64,000 nt of DNA from Deltaproteobacteria bacterium. GTDB lineage: Bacteria; Desulfobacterota; Desulfomonilia; UBA1062. Location of the stretch: positions 78,510-142,509 of the forward strand of contig JAKPPU010000067.1 in the NCBI GenBank assembly GCA_029547185.1. Direction: 5' to 3'. A program made the translations under genes and the position numbers. This document shows positions 11,209-21,276 of this stretch, in pieces (within the stretch, counting starts at the first letter, position 1; each line of letters opens with the position of its first letter). Under the pieces are notes generated by a model that was given only the letters and a program-made list of their open reading frames with translations, did not search any database and was not told the origin of the DNA.

Positions 11209-11747
11209 TCCGGCATGCGGACATCGTCGTGATCCTCCTGGATCTGTCCGCCGACCTCCTCGGGCAGTATGAGGAAACCCTTGCAGCCCTGGAGGATTTC
11301 AGGATCTTCCCCGAGGGCACCCCGCCGCCGGACGAGATGAAGAAAACCCTGTTCTTCAAGAAGATATTCATCGTAGCGAACAAGATGGATACCGAAAAGG
11401 AAAAGGAAGACTTCGATGCCTTCCTCGATCTCACAGGGCTCACGATGCCGGCGCTGGGCATATCCGTACACAACGGCAGGAATCTCGATCGGTTCCTCGG
11501 CATCCTCTATGAACTCGCAGGGGTCATCCGCGTCTACTCAAAGAATCCGGGCAAGGAGCCCGATCTCGAGGAGCCCTTTGTCGCCCCCAAAGATACGACC
11601 CTCGAAGAGCTGGCCGCAAAGATCCACAAGGACATTGCGAAGAAGATGAAATACGCGAGGATATGGGGGACTTCGGTCCACGACGGCCAGATGGTCCAGC
11701 GGGAGTATGTCCTGCACGACGGGGACATCGTGGAGATCCATATCTGA
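11196..11747 (+). CDS. GTPase (Obg/DRG-like, TGS-domain), C-terminal part downstream of the frameshift
   Basis: MADLIRHADIVVILLDLS..., NKMD motif (VANKMDTEKE), TGS-like C-terminus WGTSVHDGQMVQREYVLHDGDIVEIHI; continues the upstream ORF in the +1-shifted frame. Confidence 0.8.
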   Translation: MADLIRHADIVVILLDLSADLLGQYEETLAALEDFRIFPEGTPPPDEMKKTLFFKKIFIVANKMDTEKEKEDFDAFLDLTGLTMPALGISVHNGRNLDRFLGILYELAGVIRVYSKNPGKEPDLEEPFVAPKDTTLEELAAKIHKDIAKKMKYARIWGTSVHDGQMVQREYVLHDGDIVEIHI

Positions 11748-11805
11748 TCCGTCGGCATTGCCTTTGCTGGCCTTTCCTGCCATACTTCGCCGCTAAGGAG
11801 GACCC

Positions 11806-12591
11806 ATGGCGGAAGAATTCGAGGTCACCCTGAGGATCTGTTCCGAAGAGCCCGAGGGGGTGTTCAGGAGCATTCTCATGACCCGCTCGATCGGGTCGTA
11901 TGAACTCGTGTACAGGGAGCGCTTTTCAATCCACGATCAGTACTTCGATACGCCTGAGGGAACGCTCGCGGCAACGGGATACGCACTGAGGATCAGAACA
12001 GAGGGAAAACGCAGGACCCTGGGCCTCAAGGGAAACGAGCGCGTGAACGAATGGGGCGGGATAGAGCGTACGGAGATCGAAGGGCCGTGGTCGAGAGAGA
12101 GCGCCGCCCGGATCTTTGAGATCATCAAGGCGATCCCCTTTGTTGAAGAGGACTTCGATCAGGCCGACCCCGTAAAGACTTTGACGGGCCTCGGGCTTGA
12201 GGTGATTCAGTCGAGGGAAACCGAGAGGACGCTCCTCGACGTCGTCTCCGCCGATGCGAAAGGCCGTCCCCTCATCGGCGTCATGTCCCTCGATCGGGTA
12301 TGCTATGAGGCCTGCAAAAAGAGTTTCTTCCACTATGAGATCGAGGTGGAGGCAGAAGAAGGCACGGATCATGTCTATCTGGGAGGGTTTGTTGAGTCGC
12401 TCAAAGATGCCTTTCCAGGAGACCTGTGCCGCTGGGATCATAACAAGCTCATCACCGGCCGTGCCTTAGAGGTCCTCATCGAGCAGGGAGCCCTCTCTCC
12501 TGCATCGCAGACCAGGGGTCACATTCCCGAGGCATGGTATGATGCCATCGAGAGCTGGATCAGGCAAAACAGGTGTTGCCCGGAGAAATAA
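11806..12591 (+). CDS. CYTH domain-containing protein
   Basis: RERFSIHDQYFDTPEGTLAATGYALRIRTEGKRRTLGLKG...; C-terminal CRWDHNKLITGRAL. Confidence 0.75.
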   Translation: MAEEFEVTLRICSEEPEGVFRSILMTRSIGSYELVYRERFSIHDQYFDTPEGTLAATGYALRIRTEGKRRTLGLKGNERVNEWGGIERTEIEGPWSRESAARIFEIIKAIPFVEEDFDQADPVKTLTGLGLEVIQSRETERTLLDVVSADAKGRPLIGVMSLDRVCYEACKKSFFHYEIEVEAEEGTDHVYLGGFVESLKDAFPGDLCRWDHNKLITGRALEVLIEQGALSPASQTRGHIPEAWYDAIESWIRQNRCCPEK

Positions 12592-12711
12592 GCGCCGATG
12601 AGATTACCTGCCGTCTGGCGGATGAACCGGTCTTAAGAGCAGTCCTTTCCGGAAAGATCAGGAGCTTCAAACAGAGAGTCGGTGAGCTGTCGAGGTCGTG
12701 CAGACCTTCTC

Positions 12712-12993
12712 CTATTCCTGGAGCACGAGCTCGCTCAACTGCACGACTTCCTCGAATACCTCCTTCATCTCGATCAGCTTTTCCGATATGAGCATGAAGA
12801 GTATTTCGAGACGGACTTTCGGATCCAGGGTCGTGCTCAGGAGCCTGTCGATTTCTTCCTGAACCTCCCTCATGTGGGGGTGATCCTCGATGAATCTGTC
12901 CCTCAGGGCTATGAGCTCCTGGACTTCCGGCCTCTCTTCTCTCTTGTTCCGAGCCTCGAAATTGATAAGATCATCAAAAGGCATACAATCCAC
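12712..12993 (-). CDS. Small helical protein, possibly DUF3135-like
   Basis: 93 aa charged helical ORF in otherwise non-coding space; FDDLINFEARNKREERPEVQELIALRDRFIEDHP. Family assignment from memory only. Confidence 0.5.
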   Translation of the reverse strand: MDCMPFDDLINFEARNKREERPEVQELIALRDRFIEDHPHMREVQEEIDRLLSTTLDPKVRLEILFMLISEKLIEMKEVFEEVVQLSELVLQE

Positions 12994-13395
12994 CTTCTTT
13001 ACCGATGTTTTCGATCCCTTAAAGCCGCTGTCCTAGCCTCTTAAAGCATTGATCAGCGCTATCTCTTGGACAGCAAAGCATATGCCACAAATATTTCCAT
13101 GTAATTACATTATATTAGGCATATATCTTTCAGAGCATGTCCTATGAAAAGTAACCTTATTTACCCATGATAGGTAATTCCGTTCCCTTTTTTCTCAATT
13201 CTCCCATGATTGGGAATGCGAATCTGGATGTTGACTTTGGTCTTTTGATTACCCATTATGAAACGAGCCGCCGTGAAGCATGGAGGAGGTCTTCCTGCTG
13301 GTTCACACTATCTAAAGAAAAGATCGAGTCGCCTGAAGGGTCCGCGTGATCCGTGTCTCGCCCTGGGCTCATAAGCCTTTTCACAGGCAGGAGAG

Positions 13396-14064
13396 ATGAT
13401 GGAAGAAGAAAGAGATATATCCGTTGTTCCGGCCCCGTGGACGCTCACGGGCGTGAGCTATGTTCTCCTCGCCTGGTTCCCCAGGGAGTTCGTCCTGAAA
13501 AAAGGCTTTGTTCCCGAGAGCATGAAAGACTCTTTCCTGGGCGGCCCGGGTTGGGTCATGTACGTCGACTACTCCTCCTCGAATGCCGGTCCCTATCAGG
13601 AGCTGCTCTTCATCCCGGGGAGGTTCGACTTCTCGGGTAGAAGCTTCTTTTCCATCACCAAGATCTACGTCTCTACAATGGAGAGTGTCGCAGGAGGAAA
13701 GGCCAACTGGGCGATCCCCAAGGAGCTTGCCTCCTTCGAGAGAACGAGCGGGGACGGAAAGGGAGAGCGGGTCCGTGTTTCCAGGAAGGGCGAGATATTC
13801 GCCGATCTCCTGTTCCGCAGCTACCCCTTGCGCTTTCCCGTCACGACATCCCTGATGCCTTCTTCGTGGCGGACCGTGGCCCAGAACCGGGACGGGGAAA
13901 CCCTGCTTACAACGCTCAGAGGTTATGGTGCGGCCGCACCGGCAAGACTCGTCGAGTCCCGCATAAATCCGGAGCTCTTCCCGCCAATCACGGAGGGACG
14001 TTTCCTCTGGGGGGTGAAGATGCCGCGCTTCGTGATAGAATTTCCGCAGGCTGAAACGGCCTGA
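13396..14064 (+). CDS. Acetoacetate decarboxylase (ADC) superfamily protein
   Basis: 222 aa; ITKIYVSTMESVAGGKANWAIPKELASF resembles the ADC Schiff-base lysine region. Confidence 0.65.
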   Translation: MMEEERDISVVPAPWTLTGVSYVLLAWFPREFVLKKGFVPESMKDSFLGGPGWVMYVDYSSSNAGPYQELLFIPGRFDFSGRSFFSITKIYVSTMESVAGGKANWAIPKELASFERTSGDGKGERVRVSRKGEIFADLLFRSYPLRFPVTTSLMPSSWRTVAQNRDGETLLTTLRGYGAAAPARLVESRINPELFPPITEGRFLWGVKMPRFVIEFPQAETA

Positions 14065-14105
14065 TTCAATTCGTACTATACATTTTTCAGGAGGGTGTAA
14101 ATCTT

Positions 14106-14891
14106 ATGGAAACTCCCATCTACCAGGTCGATGCATTTACGAGCACTGTGTTCTCCGGCAATCCCGCTGCCGTCTGTCCCCTCGGTGAGTGGCTGCCCGA
14201 CGAGGTCATGCAGGCCATCGCCCGGGAGAACAACCTCTCGGAAACCGCCTTTTTCGTCCCGGAGGGCGACAGCTACAAAATCCGCTGGTTCACGCCCGAG
14301 GCAGAGGTGGATCTCTGCGGCCATGCGACCCTTGCATCCGCATACGTCATCCTGAAGCTCCTCGAAACGTCGCGCACCCAGGTGCAGTTTTTCTCGAGAA
14401 GCGGCTTGCTGACCGTGTCGCTCGAGGCGGACCTTCTGGCCATGAACTTTCCCTCACAGCTCCCCCGCCCGTGCGAGATCCCTCCCATGCTCGTATCCGG
14501 GCTCGGCATGGAGCCGTCCGAGATCCTGTGCTCCGAAGACTATTTCGCCGTTTACGAAAGCGAGGATGACATCAAGAGACTGGAGCCCGACATGAATGCT
14601 CTGTGCAGCATCGGCATGAGAGGGGTGATCGTGACCGCTCCGGGAAGGGATGCCGATTTCGTTTCACGCTTCTTTGCCCCCAGGCTCGGCATCCCTGAAG
14701 ATCCGGTGACAGGCTCTGCCCACTGCGCCCTGATTCCCTACTGGTCAAGGAGACTCGACAAGAAGGAACTCCATGCCCGTCAGATCTCGAGACGGGGCGG
14801 CGAGCTTTTCTGCCGCGATCTCGGTGATCGGGTGGAGATATCTGGCTGTGCGGCGCTCTACATGAGCGGGACTATTAACATATGGGGTTGA
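14106..14891 (+). CDS. PhzF family phenazine biosynthesis-like protein (isomerase)
   Basis: IYQVDAFTSTVFSGNPAAVCPL, NNLSETAFFV, IRWFTPEAEVDLCGHATLASAYV, DPVTGSAHCALIPYW. Confidence 0.93.
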   Translation: METPIYQVDAFTSTVFSGNPAAVCPLGEWLPDEVMQAIARENNLSETAFFVPEGDSYKIRWFTPEAEVDLCGHATLASAYVILKLLETSRTQVQFFSRSGLLTVSLEADLLAMNFPSQLPRPCEIPPMLVSGLGMEPSEILCSEDYFAVYESEDDIKRLEPDMNALCSIGMRGVIVTAPGRDADFVSRFFAPRLGIPEDPVTGSAHCALIPYWSRRLDKKELHARQISRRGGELFCRDLGDRVEISGCAALYMSGTINIWG

Positions 14892-14927
14892 TGCTCGAAT
14901 ATGTTCTCTGATCCCGAAGGAGGCTCT

Positions 14928-17540
14928 ATGGATGGACTGTATTGCATGTCCGGCGGCAAGATCCGGAGGTGCTCATCTTCCAGTCCAGTCTCGGGGAGGC
15001 TCTTTGCCCTTGTCCGGACTTTTTTTGCTGCTCTCATCCTGTGTTCGGCTGTTCTCGCCGGCGGGTGCACCCGTGCTCTCAACTCGTACTACTCGGACTC
15101 TCTTCCTCCCCAGGAAGGGAGAATAACGCTTCCAGGGCTCAACGAACCTGCCGCCATCCGGCGGGACGATATGGGCATCCCTTTCATCGAGGCGCAGAGC
15201 ATGGACGATCTCGCCTGTGCCATAGGCTATGCCCATGCCTCCGACAGGCTGACACAAATGGTCGGTTTCAAGCTCCTGGCCCAGGGAAGGCTCTCGGAGA
15301 TGGTAGGTCCGCCCGCACTCGACATCGACATTTTCATACGTACCGTCAACCTGCCCAAATCCGCCCGGATTCTCTTCGACAGCCTGAACGAGAGAGAGAA
15401 ACAGCTCCTCGACAGGTATGCACAAGGCGTGAATGCCTATATCGAAGAGCACCGTGCAAACCTCCCTCCGGGTCTCGCCATGAGCGCGTACGATCCCGGG
15501 AAATGGGAGTCTTTCGATTCCTTAAGTATCTTCAGCCTGGTGAATCTGCTCCTCGCCTTCAACATGGAGGAAGAGATCTACAGTATCATCCTTGCCCAGG
15601 CCGTAGGCCCGCAGAAGATGGCGTGGCTCTTCCCCATCAGTCCGGATGAGCCCATTCCCATGGACGAAGCCCGGAAGCTCGATGGCATCGACCTCAAGGG
15701 AAAGGGGCCTTCACTGGCACATACAGGCGAGGTAGTCGGAATCCTCGCTTCCCTCGGGCTCACCGGCATGGCCGCATCGAACAACTGGGCAATCGCAAAG
15801 GAGAGAACGAAGAACAAGGCAAGCATCTTTGCCAACGACACCCACCTCCTGCTGAGCATGCCCTCGATGTGGAGCATGATGCATGTCCGCAGCAGGGAAT
15901 TCGATGCGGCCGGCGTCAGCATCGCCGGCCTCCCGAACATCGTTGCTGGCTACAACGGACACATCGCCTGGGGCATGACCATGGTCATGGCCGACAACCA
16001 GGACCTCTTCCTCGAAAGGCTTAAACAAGAAGAAGGAAGGCTCTTCTATCTGTACAAGGGCTCCTGGCTTCCGGTCGAGGAGCGCAGGGAGACGATCAAT
16101 GTCAGGGGGAAGAAACCCGCAAATATCGTTGTCCATGAGACAGTACACGGACCTCTTCTCAACAATGTCCTCAAAAAGAGTCCGAAGCTTCCCCTCATGC
16201 CGGGCAACCTGGATCTGCCCCTGGGGGTCGCATTCTCGTGGGCTGCTTTCGATCCCGAAGACAAGAGCGTGCAGTCTTTCCTCTCCCTCTGCTCCGCACA
16301 GTCGGTCCGGGAGGCGCTGCCCCTTGTCCGGCAGGTGCAGGCCATACCGCTCAATATGGTGATTGCCGACAGAGACAACATCGCCTGGCAGGTTACGGGC
16401 CGCTATCCCGTAAGGAAGAGCGGACGCGGCTTCATGCCGTCGCCCGGCTGGACAGGCGAGTACGACTGGAAAGGTTTCCTCGATGTGAGCGTGCTCCCCC
16501 ATTCCCTGAACCCGTCGCAGGGATATATCGGAACCGCAAACAACAAGACCGTATCGAAGGATTATCCCTATATCCTCTCTTCATCCTGGTACTGGCCGGA
16601 CCGCGCCGACCGCATCGGCGAGATGGCCGCCTCCACCAGCGATCACACATATAAGACGAGCATGGAGATGCAGCTCGATGTCCATTCCATCTCCGGCCTC
16701 GAGATGAGGAGAATCTTCACCGAAGGCGCACTCTCGGATCAGATCGCCGGGGAGATCGATTCCTGGTCCGACCGGAAGATGCAGGAAAAGGCACGGGAGG
16801 CATTGTCCATGCTGAAGGACTTCGACGGGAACATGGATGCCGGATCGAAGACTGCCCTCCTTGTCAGCTCGCTCACGATCACCCTGACCAGGGACATCTT
16901 CCTCGACGAGCTGGGCCCCGAGAACTCAGGCACGTGGAAGGCCTTCGTATCGTGCAATTCCATAAGCTACAACGCCACATCCGACCACATCATGGTCCGG
17001 GGTAACGAGAGCCCGTTCTGGGATGACATCACCACCCCTGCCGGAGAAACCAAGGCGCAGATCATGGCCCGCTCCCTCGCCCGCTCCATCGATCTCATCG
17101 AAAGCAGGCTCGGCAGGGACCGCAGCAGATGGAGCTGGGGCAGGCTTCACACCTATGATTTCATGACCGAGGCATCGAGGATGGCTCCTCATATGGACTT
17201 CTTCTCGAGAACCGTGATGTCATTCCTGAGCCCCTTCTTCGACAGGGGCCCCTTCCCTGCTCCGGGCGACTATAACACCCTGAACGTCTCGGCATACATG
17301 ATCGGCCGCAACTTCGAAACGTGGCTGATCCCGGCAATGCGCCTCGTTGTCGACTTCAGCCTCGAGGAGCCCTGTTATGCGATCAACAGCACCGGCCAGA
17401 GCGACAACCCGGCAAGCCCCCACTACGATGATGGTGTCCACGCGTGGCTCAAAGGGAGCTATCAGAGCTTCCCCTTCGCCCACAAGAATATCGAAAAGCA
17501 GTACACCAGGGTCCTCGAACTCGTGCCCGAAAAGAAGTGA
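14928..17540 (+). CDS. Penicillin acylase family lipoprotein (Ntn hydrolase)
   Basis: Lipobox LAGGC; autoprocessing region TGMAASNNWAIAKERT; HIAWGMTMVMADNQDLF; ATG 14928 preceded by AAGGAGG. Confidence 0.92.
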   Translation: MDGLYCMSGGKIRRCSSSSPVSGRLFALVRTFFAALILCSAVLAGGCTRALNSYYSDSLPPQEGRITLPGLNEPAAIRRDDMGIPFIEAQSMDDLACAIGYAHASDRLTQMVGFKLLAQGRLSEMVGPPALDIDIFIRTVNLPKSARILFDSLNEREKQLLDRYAQGVNAYIEEHRANLPPGLAMSAYDPGKWESFDSLSIFSLVNLLLAFNMEEEIYSIILAQAVGPQKMAWLFPISPDEPIPMDEARKLDGIDLKGKGPSLAHTGEVVGILASLGLTGMAASNNWAIAKERTKNKASIFANDTHLLLSMPSMWSMMHVRSREFDAAGVSIAGLPNIVAGYNGHIAWGMTMVMADNQDLFLERLKQEEGRLFYLYKGSWLPVEERRETINVRGKKPANIVVHETVHGPLLNNVLKKSPKLPLMPGNLDLPLGVAFSWAAFDPEDKSVQSFLSLCSAQSVREALPLVRQVQAIPLNMVIADRDNIAWQVTGRYPVRKSGRGFMPSPGWTGEYDWKGFLDVSVLPHSLNPSQGYIGTANNKTVSKDYPYILSSSWYWPDRADRIGEMAASTSDHTYKTSMEMQLDVHSISGLEMRRIFTEGALSDQIAGEIDSWSDRKMQEKAREALSMLKDFDGNMDAGSKTALLVSSLTITLTRDIFLDELGPENSGTWKAFVSCNSISYNATSDHIMVRGNESPFWDDITTPAGETKAQIMARSLARSIDLIESRLGRDRSRWSWGRLHTYDFMTEASRMAPHMDFFSRTVMSFLSPFFDRGPFPAPGDYNTLNVSAYMIGRNFETWLIPAMRLVVDFSLEEPCYAINSTGQSDNPASPHYDDGVHAWLKGSYQSFPFAHKNIEKQYTRVLELVPEKK

Positions 17541-17974
17541 TATAATCCTTGATGGATCATTCAGAGGAGGGGAAGCCAGGGGTGACCCTTCCTTCACCGG
17601 GGACCGCTTTTTTAATGCATCCACGACCTGCGTCTTAAGGCTGATCCCGTAAACTCGCCTCCTTTCAGGAGGCTCAGACAGTACAGGGTCATGAGGCGTT
17701 CGACTCCGGTCGGGCTGCATTCGCAAAAAGCGATCAACGGTTCATCCAGGATCACTCCTGGCTTCCTTGGCACGCGCCCTCATCGAAGCAAGACCACAAA
17801 AATATGATAGGCAATCACTTATGAGATTTCCTCTTTTCCTCGACTGCTTTCTCAGGTAAAAATAGATACTTCTCTACACCGGGAAGATTGACGGACCGGA
17901 CTCTCGGGTCTTTGCAGAAGCCTTGAGCCATCGACCCTTGCACGGTAAAAAACAGATCCGTAAGGAGCGCTGCC

Positions 17975-18592
17975 ATGATACACAAGAACGTAATCACTGA
18001 TTTCTGCCAGAAGGAGTACACGCCGGTCATTGATGAGAGCGCCTACATCCATCCCCTCGCCGCGGTCATCGGAAATGCCGTCGTAGGGAAAAGGGTGATG
18101 GTGTCTCCCTTTGCATCCATCCGCGGCGATGAGGGCCAGCCGATCTTCGTCGGAGATGAGGCCAATGTCCAAGATGGAGTCGTCCTCCATGCCCTCGAGA
18201 CGGAGCACAACGGTCATGCGATCGACAAGAACCTCGTGGAGGCCCAAGGGAAGAAGTACGCTGTCTATGTGGGAAAGAGGGTTTCGCTCGCACACCAGGT
18301 GCAGATCCACGGCCCCGCATACGTGGGTGACGATACCTTCGTGGGCATGCAGTCCCTGGTCTTCAGGGCAAAGGTGGGATCGGGCTGCGTGATCGAGCCG
18401 GGCTGCATCGTCATGGGGGTTACCGTGCCTGACGGCCGCTACGTTCCTGCAGGGACCGTCCTCAAGAAGCAGGACGATGCGGACAGGCTTCCGGCCATAA
18501 CGGACGACTACCCCATGAAAGACCTGAACAAGGATGTGGTGCACGTGAATACGTCGCTCGCGGATGGATACAACAGGATGGACCTCGAGTAG
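17975..18592 (+). CDS. Gamma-class carbonic anhydrase (Cam-like)
   Basis: Left-handed beta-helix hexapeptides; MVSPFASIRGDEGQPIFVGDEANVQDGVVLHALET...VSLAHQVQIHGPAYVGDDTFVGMQSLVF. Confidence 0.9.
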   Translation: MIHKNVITDFCQKEYTPVIDESAYIHPLAAVIGNAVVGKRVMVSPFASIRGDEGQPIFVGDEANVQDGVVLHALETEHNGHAIDKNLVEAQGKKYAVYVGKRVSLAHQVQIHGPAYVGDDTFVGMQSLVFRAKVGSGCVIEPGCIVMGVTVPDGRYVPAGTVLKKQDDADRLPAITDDYPMKDLNKDVVHVNTSLADGYNRMDLE

Positions 18593-18621
18593 ACCGGCTT
18601 AAAACCGGAAGGAGACGCACC

Positions 18622-19956
18622 ATGATTTTTGAAGATATCGGACTCCTGGTTCCCCGGATATTGTTTCCCCGCACGGGCACGGACCTTACGAAATGGGCTG
18701 TCGTGGCGTGCGATCAGTACACATCCCAGCCTGAATACTGGGAGAGAGTGAAGGAGTTCGTGGGCCTGAGCCCTTCGACGTTCCATATCATCCTCCCCGA
18801 GGCATACCTCGAGGAATGCGACAACGAGAAGGCAGCACGCAAGATCGACTCGACCATGGAGGAATACCTCGACAAGGGCGTCCTCGTCCCTTTACAGCCC
18901 GGGTTCATCCTCGTGGACAGGACAACCGCCCGGGGGACCTCGCTCAAGGGGCTGATGGCGGCCCTCGACCTCGAACGGTACGATTTCCGGAAAGGATCGA
19001 AAAGCCTCATCAGAGCAACCGAGGGAACGGTCATCGACAGGCTGCCGCCGAGGATAAAGATCCGGCAGGGTGCGCCCATCGAGTCACCCCACATCATGGT
19101 GCTCATCGACGATCCTGGACGCACCGTGATCGAGCCTCTGTTCGGGAAAAACCCCTCCATGGTCTATGACTTCGATCTCATGGAAAACAGCGGCCATATC
19201 AAGGGATACATGATAGACGATCCCGGCGTGATCGGTGAGGTGGCGCAGGCCCTCACCGCCCTGGCAGACCCTGATACATTCCAGGAAAAATACCGGGTCG
19301 AGGACCGGGACGTCCTCCTCTATGCCGTGGGCGACGGGAACCACTCTCTGGCGACTGCCAAAGAGATCTGGGAAAACCTGAAGAGGAAGGCATCCGACAA
19401 GGCCGCCGTCATGAACCATCCGGCGAGGTACGCGCTCGTGGAGCTCGTGAACCTCCACGACGAGGGGCTCACCTTCGAACCCATCGACCGGGTGGTGTGG
19501 GGCTGCAGCCTCGAAGACATGCTGGGCGCCATGGAGCGTTACTATACTGCCCAGGGATCGGAATTCGCCGTGGAGAGATCTTCCAGGGATGCGCTCGTTG
19601 CCGTCCCATCGAAGCTCCCGGATACTCACAGGATTTCTTTCGTCACGGCTGATTCCTCCGGCACGGTCTCCATCCGCAAGCCGAAGCATACCCTCGAGGT
19701 AGGAACCCTTCAGAACTTCCTCGACGAGTATATGAACGGCAAGGCAGGAATGAAGATCGACTATATCCATGGAGAAGAGATCGTGAAGAGCCTCGCCTCG
19801 CGACCCGATACTATAGGGTTCTTTCTGCCGGTCATCTCGAAGCCCGACTTTTTCAGGACCATTGTCGCCGACGGCGTTCTTCCAAGAAAGACCTTCTCCA
19901 TGGGTCATGCCGATGAGAAGCGGTTCTATCTGGAGTGCAGGAAGATCGTCGAGTAG
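18622..19956 (+). CDS. DUF1015 family protein
   Basis: Conserved WAVVACDQYTSQPEYW, AVGDGNHSLATAKEIW, NHPARYALVELVNLHDEGLTFEPIDRVV. Confidence 0.85.
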   Translation: MIFEDIGLLVPRILFPRTGTDLTKWAVVACDQYTSQPEYWERVKEFVGLSPSTFHIILPEAYLEECDNEKAARKIDSTMEEYLDKGVLVPLQPGFILVDRTTARGTSLKGLMAALDLERYDFRKGSKSLIRATEGTVIDRLPPRIKIRQGAPIESPHIMVLIDDPGRTVIEPLFGKNPSMVYDFDLMENSGHIKGYMIDDPGVIGEVAQALTALADPDTFQEKYRVEDRDVLLYAVGDGNHSLATAKEIWENLKRKASDKAAVMNHPARYALVELVNLHDEGLTFEPIDRVVWGCSLEDMLGAMERYYTAQGSEFAVERSSRDALVAVPSKLPDTHRISFVTADSSGTVSIRKPKHTLEVGTLQNFLDEYMNGKAGMKIDYIHGEEIVKSLASRPDTIGFFLPVISKPDFFRTIVADGVLPRKTFSMGHADEKRFYLECRKIVE

Positions 19957-19989
19957 TCTCCTGCATCACTTCAACAGAGGAGAAGCGGA

Positions 19990-21150
19990 GTGGGGCTCTA
20001 TCTCAGCGACCGTCAGGAATGGGTTGCCCGGTCGGAGATCCGGAACATGTCGATCGAGTGCGAGCGCGTCGGCGGGATCAACCTCGCGCAGGGGGTATGC
20101 GACCTGGAAGTTCCCGGAGAGGTCAGGCAGGGGGCGCACCGGGCAATCGAGGACGGGATCAATGTCTACACGCGGTTCGACGGCCTGCGGGAGCTCCGCG
20201 AGGCAATAGGACGCAAATACACAGCCTCGACCGGCATCGAGGTCGACCCTGAAAGCGAGGTCATAGCAAGCTCGGGCACGACGGGTGCGTTCTACTGTGC
20301 AGCCCTGGCACTGCTGAATCCGGGCGATGAGGTCATCGTATTCGAGCCGTACTACAGCTACCATATCTCCACGTTGAGGGCTGTGGGGGCTTTGCCTGTA
20401 TACGTCAGGATGAGTCCACCGGACTGGGCCGTCTCGGAGCGCGAGATCGAGCAGGCCATGACCCCGCGCTGCCGTGCGCTCGTCCTCAACACCCCGGCCA
20501 ACCCGTCGGGCAAGGTTTTCTCCCGGGCCGAGCTCGAAATGATCGCAGGTCTGGCACGCGCACATGATCTCTTCGTTTTCACGGATGAGATCTACGAGGA
20601 TTTCGTTTATGACGGCATCAGGCACATACCGCCCGCCGTGATCGAAGGGATGAGGGAGCGGACCGTAACGACATCCGGATTTTCGAAAATCTTCAGCATC
20701 ACGGGCTGGCGCATCGGGTACTGCATCTGCGACAGGAAGTGGGCCAGGAGCATCGGCTTCTTCAACGACCTCATCTACGTATGTGCGCCGGCACCGCTCC
20801 AGATGGGAGTTGTCGAAGGGCTGAACGAGCTCGGGACCGATTATTACGAGATGGTTGCCCGTCAGTATCAGTGCAAACGGGACCTCCTCTGTGGTGCGCT
20901 TCACAAAGCCGGCCTCGTGCCGTTTGTGCCGAAGGGGGCATACTACGTTCTGGCCGACATGAGCCCTGTTCCCGGTGCTGACAGCAAGGAAAAGGCAATG
21001 CATTTTCTGAAAGAGACAGGGATTGCCTGTGTTCCCGGCAAGGCATTCTATCACGACGATGCAGGAGAGAGCCTGGCAAGGTTCTGCTTTGCCAAGGAAG
21101 ACCATATCCTCGAGCAAGCCTGTCTCAGGATTGAAAGGTTCCATCCCTGA
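19990..21150 (+). CDS. Pyridoxal phosphate-dependent aminotransferase (class I/II)
   Basis: GTG start; INLAQGVCDLEVP, NTPANPSGKVFSR, TTSGFSKIFSITGWRIGY (PLP lysine). Confidence 0.92.
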   Translation: MGLYLSDRQEWVARSEIRNMSIECERVGGINLAQGVCDLEVPGEVRQGAHRAIEDGINVYTRFDGLRELREAIGRKYTASTGIEVDPESEVIASSGTTGAFYCAALALLNPGDEVIVFEPYYSYHISTLRAVGALPVYVRMSPPDWAVSEREIEQAMTPRCRALVLNTPANPSGKVFSRAELEMIAGLARAHDLFVFTDEIYEDFVYDGIRHIPPAVIEGMRERTVTTSGFSKIFSITGWRIGYCICDRKWARSIGFFNDLIYVCAPAPLQMGVVEGLNELGTDYYEMVARQYQCKRDLLCGALHKAGLVPFVPKGAYYVLADMSPVPGADSKEKAMHFLKETGIACVPGKAFYHDDAGESLARFCFAKEDHILEQACLRIERFHP

Positions 21151-21276
21151 CCCCACTGCCCGCAGTGAACGGGTTGAGGTGCATCACTGAGATCCTCTCA
21201 TTTTTTTCAGGCGAAATTCCGACATGTTCAGAAAGAAACACCATGCAGGATACGTACGCCGGGGACGGAGAAGACA

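Noticed and set aside
19966-21156. 396-aa minus-strand ORF
   Set aside because: Antisense to the aminotransferase.
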